Counted from the stretch's first letter, positions 1-6,469 are shown. The stretch: DNA of 6,616 bases from Flavipsychrobacter stenotrophus (GCA_947372365.1 CANBTK010000110.1:1-6616); one strand, 5' to 3'. The notes: a model not told the origin generated them from the letters alone. Made by a program: numbers and translations.

Positions 1-407
1 ATGTTTTGCCAGTTGACACCTATTTTCAACAGGTCTTTCCTATTTATATATTTCATATTTTTCCAGTTTTCGCCATTCAGCAATAGCCTTTTGGAAGGCA
101 CAAAAACTGAATTTAAGCGCTAAAGTATCTATTCACTCTCTATTTCTAAATAAACTTAACAATTATTTATTTTAGAATATTTTATAATTATTATGCGTAA
201 CAACACTGAAAGTTAATTAATTATTAACGACCTAATAATTTTATATTAACTCAGCGCGCCCAACACCAAGTGCATTATATTAAATTGAATGTATTTTTAT
301 TGCTATATAGTTTGAAAAACAGTACTTAACAGCAATAAATAGTAAAACGAGTTAGTGCGAAATTATAAATAAAACAGAGAATTGTATAAGCGGCCGTTTG
401 AAAAAAT

Positions 408-433
408 GTAAATTGCGTATTTATACGTTTTAC
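408..433 (+). promoter_or_regulatory. Interrupted inverted repeat upstream of the DUF697 promoter
   Basis: The arms are GTAAA (408-412) with TTTAC (429-433), and CGTAT (416-420) with ATACG (423-427), separated by short mismatched segments. The dyad is centred about 45 bases before the expected transcription start of the 500-1057 gene. It could be an operator or a short RNA hairpin, but in such A+T-rich DNA chance is a serious alternative. Confidence 0.25.
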
Positions 434-451
434 TTTTCAGGTAAAACATGA

Positions 452-459
452 TATATTTG
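452..459 (+). promoter_or_regulatory. Candidate Bacteroidota -7 box for the DUF697 gene
   Basis: TATATTTG matches the Bacteroidota -7 consensus TAnnTTTG exactly and lies 40 bases before the ATG at 500, which predicts a leader of roughly 30-35 bases. The partner -33 TTTG/TTG element is not clear at the expected distance; the bases there are only T-rich. The leader is A+T-rich with no Shine-Dalgarno sequence, as is usual in this phylum. Confidence 0.45.
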
Positions 460-499
460 CGTCATAATCATTTTTTCACCCTTAAATAAAATTATAATA

Positions 500-1057
500 A
501 TGGGAAATAACACGGCTACACTTGAGGTTGATGCAAGGAGCATAACCAACCATCAGGCGAATACAGAAGAAGTAAACAAGATAATCAACAACTACACATT
601 GTATGCGTCTGGCGCGGGGCTCATCCCAATTCCGGTACTTGACATCGCGGCAGTAACAGGCGTACAATTAAAAATGTTGCATGAACTCGCAAAAAAGTAC
701 AACTATACTTTTAGCGAGCATGCCATGAAATCAGCAATTGGCATTGTTGTAACAGCTATACCTGGCTCTGCAATCGTTAAAGCTTCATCAAGCCTTTTCA
801 AGTTCATACCGCTGGTAGGCCATATATTGGTAGGCGTTAACGGCCTTCTTTATGCTGCTGCTTCTACTTATGCTTTAGGCAAAGTATTCAGCGCTCATTT
901 CGCTTCAGGCATGACGCTGTTAAGCTTCAGCCCTGAAAAAATGAAAGCTGCTTACAAAGAGCATTTTGAAGACTACGCTAAGCACAACGCTGCACCTTCA
1001 AAAGCTTTAGTAGATGTTGAAATACCACCAGTAAAACCAACTAAAGCCACAGCTTAA
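500..1057 (+). CDS. DUF697 (YcjF-like) membrane protein
   Basis: A 185-residue protein of the DUF697 family, which also forms the C-terminal part of E. coli YcjF; the molecular role is unknown. The recognisable core is the segment at about residues 33-67, a small hydrophobic stretch (YASGAGLIPIPVLDIAAVTG) followed by QLKMLHELAKKY. This Pro-Ile-Pro...Asp then Gln/Leu-rich helix pattern marks the family. Hydrophobic helices follow at about 77-95 and 101-128, and an amphipathic segment at about 145-162 (SPEKMKAAYKEHFEDYAKH). The last 20 residues are Pro/Lys-rich and probably disordered. The N-terminal 25 residues are polar with no signal peptide, so it is likely a cytoplasm-facing inner-membrane protein. 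No in-frame ATG lies closely upstream. DUF697 is often attached to or next to a GTPase; none is seen here, and the gene forms its own unit with a promoter at 452 and a terminator at 1081. Confidence 0.85.
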   Translation: MGNNTATLEVDARSITNHQANTEEVNKIINNYTLYASGAGLIPIPVLDIAAVTGVQLKMLHELAKKYNYTFSEHAMKSAIGIVVTAIPGSAIVKASSSLFKFIPLVGHILVGVNGLLYAAASTYALGKVFSAHFASGMTLLSFSPEKMKAAYKEHFEDYAKHNAAPSKALVDVEIPPVKPTKATA

Positions 1058-1080
1058 ACCGGGCTTCCAGTTATCATATT

Positions 1081-1137
1081 AAAAGGCAGGTAACAATACA
1101 CTTTTTGTAAACAGAGCTATTGTTGCCTGCTTTTTTT
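1081..1137 (+). terminator. Intrinsic terminator after the DUF697 gene
   Basis: Arms 1081-1098 and 1118-1135 pair over up to 18 base pairs with two G-U wobbles; the GC-rich core is GGCAGG with CCTGC. The loop is 19 bases, and a run of seven T follows the core at 1131-1137. It starts 24 bases after the DUF697 stop codon, separating that gene from those downstream. Confidence 0.88.
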
Positions 1138-1180
1138 ACTTATCTTTCAAATCTGGTTTATACCAACCTAGCTTACATAC

Positions 1181-1339
1181 ATGCAGTTGCTTGTTATTAC
1201 TTTCTACCTGTGTTTTTGCATCCTCACCGCTTTTGCATTGCGTAAGAAAAAGGGTGGGTTCTGGCTCTTCTTTTTCTGTTCCATTTTTTTCACCCCCTTG
1301 GTTGTAGCCCTTCTGGGGCTTCTCCTTTCAGATAAGTAA
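1181..1339 (+). CDS. Small two-helix membrane protein, 52 residues
   Basis: An ATG at 1181 opens a 52-codon frame ending in TAA at 1337-1339. The product is strikingly hydrophobic: one predicted membrane helix at about residues 2-20, a basic hairpin loop ALRKKKGGFW (19-28), and a second helix at about 29-49 ending in SDK. By the positive-inside rule the loop faces the cytoplasm and both ends face out. The pattern of a helix, a basic turn with an aromatic residue, then a Pro-containing second helix (FTPLVV) is common in short bacterial membrane proteins of unknown function; I do not recognise a named family. It sits between the terminator at 1137 and the serine hydrolase, whose ATG is 32 bases after its stop, so the two may be co-transcribed. 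No Shine-Dalgarno sequence or clear promoter is visible. A real gene is likely from the composition but not proven. Confidence 0.6.
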   Translation: MQLLVITFYLCFCILTAFALRKKKGGFWLFFFCSIFFTPLVVALLGLLLSDK

Positions 1340-1371
1340 CCTTACTCTCAAACAATCAATTTTTTATTTTT

Positions 1372-2751
1372 ATGAGTTATAAAAATTTGCCCGGGAAATT
1401 TGCCCGGTTGGCATGCGTTTTGTCTGCATTCCTTTCCATAAACTGTAGTATTTCTTACAGCCAAACCTACAACACTAAGGTGCTGGACAGCTTCCTGCGC
1501 GCATCTGAAAGCAGGGGGATAACTCAGGGTGTAGTATTGCTATCCAGGCACAATAAAGTCATTTACAAAAAAGCATTCGGGTACGCTAACAGCCAAACCA
1601 ACACAAAGAATGACCCTGACACCAAGTTCCGCCTGGCATCGCTTTCCAAAACAATAACTTCAATTGCTATTATGCAATTGGTGCAAAACAATAAACTAAA
1701 GGTAACCGACAGGATATCTGATATCCTGGATTGGTACCCAAGGCCTATGGGCAATTTTGTAAGCATCCAAAACCTGCTTACCATGAATTCCGGCATCCCG
1801 TCGTACACTAACAATTACGACTTCCTCAATATCGTATCAAGGAGCAATAGCTTTTCGGTGCAGAGTTTTGTACTCAGTTATTGCTACCCGGCAGCTTTAT
1901 TATTCCAGCCTGGGTGCGACAGCGTGTTTAACTACTCCAATTCCAATTATTACATCCTGGGTGCGGTTATTGAAAAGCTCTCCGGGAAAACGTATGCGGA
2001 CTATGTTACCGAAAATATCTTCAAGCCCCTGGGCATGAGCAATTCAGGCTATTACTCTAACACAGCCACCTATACCAATATGTCATCGGCATATACAGTG
2101 ATGCCGGCAACAACCGTTGCTGAATATATGGATAACACATGCGCTTACTCTACAGGTGGCTTATATTCAACTGTAGGTGACCTATTTAAACTGGACCAGG
2201 CACTGTATAGCAACGTAATACTTTCCCAGCCCAACGTTCAGGAAATATTCAAAAACAGGTACCCGGCCCAGCAAGCCAATGAATGGATGTACGGATGGCA
2301 ATTCTTATTGCCAACAACTACTGCCTATGTTTATAAAACAGGCGTACTTCCGGGCATAAGGACGCTGTTCATAAGGGGCCTGGCCGATAGCAGCACTGTT
2401 ATTATGCTTAACAATAATGACAACAACAACAGCACTGGCGAAAACATGATAATCAACATGCTCACATTCCTGGCCACCGGGAATATAAGTAAAAGTGCAC
2501 CTATCCAACAGGACATAAGCATACCGATGGTAAGCAAATACAATAAACAGGGGGTTGATTCTGCAATCGCATTCTTCAACAAAATTAACGGCTCTGCTGC
2601 AGCTGCTAACTATGAGCTTTCGGATGCGGAATTGCTGACAGTAGGCCAGTACCTAACCCAACAAAATGACTTTACCGGCGCCAACAAAATTTTCGCTTTG
2701 CTTACCGCCACGTACCCGGCTTCAATATATGCCACTTACAAAGCAAAGTAA
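1372..2751 (+). CDS. Secreted serine hydrolase, class-C beta-lactamase family
   Basis: A 459-residue exported protein of the Beta-lactamase family PF00144 (class C beta-lactamase, DD-peptidase and esterase relatives). Residues 1-31 form a signal peptide with basic residues at 4, 9 and 12, a hydrophobic core at 13-24 and probable cleavage near SYSQ-TYN, so it should act in the periplasm or outside. SINC at 22-25 is a poor lipobox. All three active-site motifs are present: S90-L-S-K93 (nucleophile and general base), Y188-S-N190, and K322-T-G324. The catalytic domain spans about 35-370. Residues 381-459 resemble the helical, TPR-like tail found on many Bacteroidota relatives (AIAFFNKI, then LLTVGQYLTQQNDFTGANKIF), but the protein ends just after YPASIYATYKAK, where relatives usually continue, so the tail is short. 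The substrate cannot be told: peptide, ester or cell-wall fragment are all possible; a true beta-lactamase is less likely. A terminator follows at 2823. Confidence 0.92.
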   Translation: MSYKNLPGKFARLACVLSAFLSINCSISYSQTYNTKVLDSFLRASESRGITQGVVLLSRHNKVIYKKAFGYANSQTNTKNDPDTKFRLASLSKTITSIAIMQLVQNNKLKVTDRISDILDWYPRPMGNFVSIQNLLTMNSGIPSYTNNYDFLNIVSRSNSFSVQSFVLSYCYPAALLFQPGCDSVFNYSNSNYYILGAVIEKLSGKTYADYVTENIFKPLGMSNSGYYSNTATYTNMSSAYTVMPATTVAEYMDNTCAYSTGGLYSTVGDLFKLDQALYSNVILSQPNVQEIFKNRYPAQQANEWMYGWQFLLPTTTAYVYKTGVLPGIRTLFIRGLADSSTVIMLNNNDNNNSTGENMIINMLTFLATGNISKSAPIQQDISIPMVSKYNKQGVDSAIAFFNKINGSAAAANYELSDAELLTVGQYLTQQNDFTGANKIFALLTATYPASIYATYKAK

Positions 2752-2822
2752 CCGAAAGCCGGCATTTTATTAAGTTATATAAAGTACCTCATTGAGGCAT
2801 TAAATTAATTAAATCTTGATTT

Positions 2823-2856
2823 AAAAAGGCAATAATAATTATTGCCTTTTTCTTTT
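2823..2856 (+). terminator. Intrinsic terminator after the serine hydrolase
   Basis: A perfect 13-base-pair stem (2823-2835 with 2839-2851) with a three-base loop; AAAAAGGCAAT pairs with ATTGCCTTTTT and further T residues run to 2856. It lies 71 bases after the serine hydrolase stop. The A-run on the left arm means it could also stop transcription from the other side. It separates the hydrolase from the exporter unit. Confidence 0.88.
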
Positions 2857-2873
2857 AATGTCAAATTATTGAG

Positions 2874-2881
2874 TAAATTTG
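2874..2881 (+). promoter_or_regulatory. Candidate -7 box for the exporter-SPFH unit
   Basis: TAAATTTG matches TAnnTTTG exactly, 18 bases beyond the end of the preceding terminator and 105 bases before the exporter ATG. No good -33 TTTG is seen at the usual distance, since that position falls in the T-tract of the terminator. If used, transcription would start near 2888 and give a leader of about 100 bases, containing a small CCCC-7-GGGG hairpin at 2904-2918. No other promoter candidate is clear in this gap. Confidence 0.4.
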
Positions 2882-2986
2882 GCACTAAGTGGCAAAGTAA
2901 ACTCCCCTGTTTATGGGGCATCGTTTTCTATAGCCCACACTTCACCTGAAGCATTTAGCAATAAGGAAAAATTTGCACTGTAAATA

Positions 2987-4630
2987 ATGGAACTTTTAAA
3001 CTTTCTAAAGAAAGAGTCCGAAAAATCATTAAAAACTATTGGTATCATCGCGCTGATTTCTGGCATATCTAATGCCATGTTACTGGCAATAGTAAACCTT
3101 GCCACATCCAGCAAAATAAGCAAAGCCGATACCACTAAATTTTTCCTGCTTTACCTGCTTTGCATCACGCTTTTTATATTAACCAAGCAGTATGTGCTTA
3201 AGCAAAGCTCTTTGCTGGTGGAGGAGGTAATTAAAAACCTGAGGATAAGGATTGCCAATAAAATACGCTACTCCGATTTGCTGCAGCTGGAAGAAACCGG
3301 GACCTCAGAAATTTTTGCCCGCATATCGCAGGATGCAGCACAGATATCGCAAACCGTAACGTTTCTTGGCAATGCATTCCAGTCGGTAATCATGGTGCTA
3401 TTCAGTGTCATCTACATTGCGTTCATCTCGGTGCCAGCATTCCTTATTACGTTGTCGTCAATAGCGCTGGGCGTGGTTTCATACCTCAGGTACCGCAAGT
3501 CTGCTACTGATTTACTCAAAAATGCGGGCAGGAAGGAAGCTGAATTTTATGGCGCGCTCAACGAGCTGCTGCTGGGCTTTAAGGAAATTAAAATAAACCA
3601 GAAAAAAAACGATGACGTTTTCATCAATTTCAGGTCCATTGCACGGGAATCGAGCTCGCTTAAATTGAATGCGATCTTTAAGCTTATCATCAGTTATATA
3701 TCCTCCCAATCGTTCTTTTATATACTGCTGGCGTTTATCATCTTCCTGCTGCCAACTTACTTCCCTATTGAGAACCAGGGGCTGGTAAAAATATCGGCGG
3801 CTATTTTGTTCATTATAGGCCCACTGGACTCTATCATATCGTCTATACCTATGCTTATAACTGCAAATGTATCGGCAGGCGAAATTGCCCGCCTTGAAGA
3901 AAGGCTCAGCACCAGCAGGAATACCGGCGCTGATGCCAACTATGATACGGATGTAGACATAGCCCCTATGCTGTTTAACCGGGAAGTGAGCTTTGACAGG
4001 CTTGAATTTTCTTACCCACCTAAAAACAACCAGCCGAGCTTTGGCGTGGGGCCTATTAATTTAAAAATCAAAAAGGGGATGATTACCTTTATCACCGGCG
4101 GCAATGGCGCTGGCAAATCCACCTTCTTAAAACTGCTCTGCGGCTTATACTACCCCCAGATGGGCACTATTTCGGTTGATGATACTACCATCAATGCCAG
4201 CAACTACCAGTGCTACCGCGAACTGTATTCTATCATATTTACCGACTTCCACTTGTTCCAGAAGCTATATGGCCTGGCCAACTATGACCAGAAGGTAATT
4301 GATGACTTGCTTAGCGAAATGCAGATTGACAAAAAAACGCAGATAATTGAGGGCAGGATAAGCAACATACAGCTTTCTACCGGGCAAAAGAAAAGGCTGG
4401 CGCTGGTTGTTGCTGTGCTTGAAGATAAGCCAATCTATATTTTTGATGAGGTTGCTGCCGACCAGGACCCTCAATTTAAAGCATATTTCTACAAAACCTT
4501 CCTGCCAAAACTCAAGGAAAAAGGCAAAACAATTATTGCTGTATCGCATGACGAATACTATTTCAATGATTCAGACTACAGGTACAAAATAGAAAACGGA
4601 GGCTTCACTCAAGTAAAGCACAACGGATAG
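2987..4630 (+). CDS. ABC exporter, cyclic-peptide (SyrD/PvdE/YojI) type
   Basis: A 547-residue half-transporter with the membrane and ATPase domains in one chain; two copies should form the pump in the inner membrane. Six hydrophobic segments are at about residues 16-37, 51-69, 123-146, 148-166, 232-255 and 268-292. After helix four, LNELLLGFKEIKIN (191-204) is the family-typical linker. The ATPase has Walker A G371-GNGAGKS-T379, signature LSTGQ (463-467), Walker B IYIFDE with catalytic E488, an unusual D-loop ADQD (491-494) and switch H521. The Q-loop position reads IFTDFHLF, with Thr419 instead of Gln; as I recall, this family often has Ser or Thr there, so it is not a sign of decay. The family (TIGR01194) includes exporters of syringomycin-type lipopeptides, a pyoverdine precursor and microcin J25. 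No NRPS or precursor gene is visible here, so the substrate is unknown. The leader is A+T-rich without a close Shine-Dalgarno sequence. It is coupled to the downstream SPFH gene. Confidence 0.9.
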   Translation: MELLNFLKKESEKSLKTIGIIALISGISNAMLLAIVNLATSSKISKADTTKFFLLYLLCITLFILTKQYVLKQSSLLVEEVIKNLRIRIANKIRYSDLLQLEETGTSEIFARISQDAAQISQTVTFLGNAFQSVIMVLFSVIYIAFISVPAFLITLSSIALGVVSYLRYRKSATDLLKNAGRKEAEFYGALNELLLGFKEIKINQKKNDDVFINFRSIARESSSLKLNAIFKLIISYISSQSFFYILLAFIIFLLPTYFPIENQGLVKISAAILFIIGPLDSIISSIPMLITANVSAGEIARLEERLSTSRNTGADANYDTDVDIAPMLFNREVSFDRLEFSYPPKNNQPSFGVGPINLKIKKGMITFITGGNGAGKSTFLKLLCGLYYPQMGTISVDDTTINASNYQCYRELYSIIFTDFHLFQKLYGLANYDQKVIDDLLSEMQIDKKTQIIEGRISNIQLSTGQKKRLALVVAVLEDKPIYIFDEVAADQDPQFKAYFYKTFLPKLKEKGKTIIAVSHDEYYFNDSDYRYKIENGGFTQVKHNG

Positions 4631-4633
4631 TAT

Positions 4634-5530
4634 ATGGAAAATAATGTCACCGTAATAAAAGTAAAGGAACCCAACCGGGTATATAAGTGGCTCAAAAAAC
4701 AATTGCTTGCCGTTATCGTTGTAGCGATGGTACTGTGCATGCTGCTACTGTTTTTCTACAACGATATTTTTATCACTATCCACTCCGGCCAGGCAGGCGT
4801 GTTATTCGAACGGTTTGGCAAGGGTACAGTGACTAATACTACATACACCGAAGGCACTTACATTTTATCGCCCTGGAATAAGATGTTTATTTACGAAATG
4901 CGCATACAGGAGCGCACTGATTCTATAGTTGTGCTGAGTAAAGACGGCCTGGCTATTAAAATCAGTATCTCAGTAAGGTTCTACCCCAGCCTGGCTACCC
5001 TGGGCATTTTACACAAGTATATTGGGCCCGACTACGTAGATAAAGTTGTGATGCCGGAAATTGAAGCCAAAACAAGGGATGTTATCAGCCAGTTTTCGCC
5101 GGAGGAAATTTATTCAGCTAACAGGGTTACTATACAGAATACAATAAGCAAGCTAGCCCTTGGTGCTATCAACAACAATAAAATTGTAAAATCGGTATTA
5201 GGCAAGGATGCCCCCAACTATGTGGTGTTCGAAAACCTTTTCATTGAAAAAATAGAACTCCCAACATACATCAAAATTTCGATTGAAGAAAAACTTGATG
5301 CCCAGCAAAAGGCATTGGAGTATGACTACCTCATTCAGTCGGCCGAAAAGGAAGCTATGCGTAAAAGGGTTGAAGCCAAGGGGATAGTTGATTTTGAAAC
5401 TATCTCGCACGTAAGCATACTGAAGTGGAGGGGTATAGAGGCTACAGAAAAAATATCTACTTCTAACAACTCTAAAGTGATACTGGTAGGCACCGATAAT
5501 AAACTGCCAGTGATACTAAGCGGCAACTAA
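4634..5530 (+). CDS. SPFH/Band-7 (prohibitin-family) membrane protein
   Basis: A 298-residue single-span membrane protein. Residues 1-22 are basic and cytoplasmic, residues 23-42 form one strong hydrophobic helix, and an SPFH/Band-7 domain (PF01145) fills about 46-220. The run from IYEMRIQERTD (86-96) through VLSKDGLAIKISISVRFYP (100-118) is the prohibitin hallmark, followed by MPEIEAKTRDVISQFSPEEI (140-159). A charged helical region at about 215-250 (IEEKLDAQQ, EKEAMRKRVEAKG) would form a coiled coil, and the C-terminus ends with the family-like KVILVGTDNKLPVIL. Such proteins assemble into large rings or microdomains that organise membrane proteins and proteases. The ATG lies three bases after the exporter's stop codon with almost no room for its own ribosome site, so translation is probably coupled and a shared job with the exporter is a reasonable inference. 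No clear terminator is visible in the 44 bases before the convergent GNAT gene. Confidence 0.9.
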   Translation: MENNVTVIKVKEPNRVYKWLKKQLLAVIVVAMVLCMLLLFFYNDIFITIHSGQAGVLFERFGKGTVTNTTYTEGTYILSPWNKMFIYEMRIQERTDSIVVLSKDGLAIKISISVRFYPSLATLGILHKYIGPDYVDKVVMPEIEAKTRDVISQFSPEEIYSANRVTIQNTISKLALGAINNNKIVKSVLGKDAPNYVVFENLFIEKIELPTYIKISIEEKLDAQQKALEYDYLIQSAEKEAMRKRVEAKGIVDFETISHVSILKWRGIEATEKISTSNNSKVILVGTDNKLPVILSGN

Positions 5531-5574
5531 AGCTGGCAATTGGAATTACGGTGGGTATTGGCTGCCTGCAATAA

Positions 5575-6111
5575 CTACGCTTCTATTTCATACACAACAC
5601 ATTCCCGTAGCCTTTCATCGCCCGCCAGCAGCGGGTGCGTAAAGGTGGCTGCCCTTTTCATCCCTATCTTTTCCATCACCTGCACCGATTTCAGGTTTAC
5701 CACAGGCGCTACCGCATATACCTTAGCTATTTGCAGCGCATTAAAGGCATAAATAAGGCAGGCTTTCGCCCCTTCGGCGGCATAGCCCTTGCCCCAATAC
5801 TTTTTGCCCAGCCGCCAGCCGATATCTACGCACGGCGTAAAGCTGGCTTCAAAGGTTTGTACCGACAGGCCAATGAAGCCTAAAAAAGCGCCATCTTCCA
5901 GCCTGTCAACGGCAAAATAGCAGAAACCCTTTTCCACCAGCTGCTTTTGCATCCTGCCAATAAACGCTTCTGTCCCCGCATAACCGGTAAACCCGGGGAA
6001 AAACTCCATCACCTCAGGGTCGGCATTAATAGCAGCCAGTAGGGGCGTATCCGCTTCCTGCCACGCCCTGAAACCCAGCCTTTCTGATTTAAACAGGTAT
6101 TGACCGCTCAT
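5575..6111 (-). CDS. GNAT acetyltransferase, RimJ/RimL type
   Basis: A 178-residue protein of the GNAT fold (Acetyltransf_3, the group containing ribosomal-protein N-acetyltransferases RimJ and RimL). It should transfer acetyl from acetyl-CoA to an amine; the acceptor cannot be told from sequence. The start FKSERLGFRAWQEAD (7-21) is the usual beta-1/alpha-1 opening, which supports the ATG at 6111. The acetyl-CoA pyrophosphate loop is K104-YWG-KG-YA111 (consensus Q/R-x-x-G-x-G/A, with Lys in the first place). Further family marks are V95-DIGWRLG, and N139-LKS142 followed by VMEKIGM. It is full length, with no signal peptide or membrane segment, so cytosolic. The gene looks visibly richer in G+C than its surroundings. 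It faces the SPFH gene tail-to-tail and is monocistronic as far as seen. Its promoter is unusually close; see 6116-6148. Confidence 0.9.
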   Translation of the reverse strand: MSGQYLFKSERLGFRAWQEADTPLLAAINADPEVMEFFPGFTGYAGTEAFIGRMQKQLVEKGFCYFAVDRLEDGAFLGFIGLSVQTFEASFTPCVDIGWRLGKKYWGKGYAAEGAKACLIYAFNALQIAKVYAVAPVVNLKSVQVMEKIGMKRAATFTHPLLAGDERLRECVVYEIEA

Positions 6112-6115
6112 AGTG

Positions 6116-6148
6116 CAAATGTATTAAGTGTTTAGGCTTTGTGGCAAA
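6116..6148 (-). promoter_or_regulatory. Promoter of the GNAT gene, probably giving a leaderless mRNA
   Basis: Read on the minus strand, TTTG (6148-6145) is followed after 21 bases by TACATTTG (6123-6116), matching both the Bacteroidota -33 and -7 elements. The last G of the -7 box is only four bases before the ATG at 6111, so transcription should begin at or next to the start codon. The -33 element is inside a dyad, GCTTTG-TGG-CAAAGC (6136-6150), that could serve as an operator. Confidence 0.6.
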
Positions 6149-6150
6149 GC

Positions 6151-6329
6151 ACCCAGCTGCATATACATAACAAGCTGATAGAAAAGGTAAGGAAAAATTA
6201 TCAACCACCGGCCAGTCGGTAAGCGAAATAGCTTACGAACTCGGCTTTGAGCACCTACAATCTTCCAGCAAGCTATTCAAAGCCAAAACCAGCTTTTCCC
6301 CGTTAGCCTTCAGGCAGTCGTTTAATTGA
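6151..6329 (+). pseudogene. Frameshifted 3' remnant of an AraC-family regulator
   Basis: Two frames together encode the last part of an AraC-type DNA-binding domain (HTH_18). The first, from about 6151, reads TQLHIHNKLIEKVRK up to 6195. The second continues from 6195 as KLSTTGQSVSEIAYELGF and then SKLFKAK, ending SPLAFRQSFN with TGA at 6327-6329. SVSEIAYELGF is the second-helix hallmark of the family. Joining the frames needs one extra A in the A-run at 6193-6197, so a one-base deletion (or a sequencing error in that run) split them. The N-terminal sensor domain and the first helix-turn-helix are missing: the first frame is closed by TAG at 6133-6135 and has no start, and only about 20 codons of it remain. 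One conserved aromatic has also changed (QSSSKLFK where relatives have SFSKLFK). It is therefore a relic rather than a working gene. Confidence 0.8.
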
Positions 6330-6348
6330 GCAAGTGGCAAAACACAAC

Positions 6349-6394
6349 AAAGGCTACAAAGGTTCCGGTCACCCGGTTGCTTTGTAGCCTTTTT
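6349..6394 (+). terminator. Intrinsic terminator after the AraC relic
   Basis: A perfect 13-base-pair inverted repeat, AAAGGCTACAAAG (6349-6361) with CTTTGTAGCCTTT (6380-6392), then T to 6394. The 18-base interior can fold further through CCGG (6365-6368) with CCGG (6373-6376). It lies 19 bases after the relic's stop codon and has outlived the gene's decay. In the minus direction the stem is followed by a T-rich stretch, so it may also terminate the azoreductase gene arriving from the right. Confidence 0.82.
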
Positions 6395-6469
6395 GCCTAA
6401 CACCTGAACCAATGTGGAATGCGCAGAGGTATTGGGGGAAGCCCTACACAAACCTAACATGGTGCATCA

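Larger units (their letters stand above)
1..499. other. A+T-rich region without a convincing gene
   Basis: This half kilobase is much richer in A+T than the rest of the window and has no long open frame on either strand. On the minus strand an ATG at 56 opens a frame that runs off the left edge (18 codons visible, beginning MKYINRKDLLKIG), with a weak GGAAAA about ten bases upstream; it could be the start of a gene outside the window, but 18 codons are too few to call. A second minus-strand frame at about 150-45 is open for about 30 codons without a start. There is a small inverted repeat, GTTAAT-5-ATTAAC, at 212-228. The right end contains the probable promoter of the DUF697 gene. I found no terminator, tRNA or mobile-element end. 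Confidence 0.6.

Noticed and set aside
1..56. Minus-strand gene start running off the left edge
   Set aside because: Only 18 codons are visible, the ribosome site is weak, and an overlapping minus frame is equally open; not enough to call a gene.
45..150. Minus-strand open frame of about 30 codons (AFQKAIAEWRKLEKY)
   Set aside because: It has no start codon, does not match any family I recognise, and is an expected length for a chance frame; a gene relic cannot be excluded.
1372..1446. Lipoprotein signal on the serine hydrolase (SINC)
   Set aside because: Ile and Asn before the Cys do not fit a lipobox, while a standard signal peptidase I site near SYSQ fits well.
2911..3135. 74-codon minus-strand open frame over the exporter start
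   Set aside because: Shadow of the exporter's coding sequence on the other strand, with no promoter or family match.
5531..5574. Possible terminator between the SPFH and GNAT genes
   Set aside because: Only imperfect short pairings (GGCAAT with ATTGGC) and no T-tract on either strand.
6233..6460. 75-codon minus-strand open frame
   Set aside because: It lies antisense to the AraC relic and crosses a clear terminator hairpin; the product looks like no protein family.
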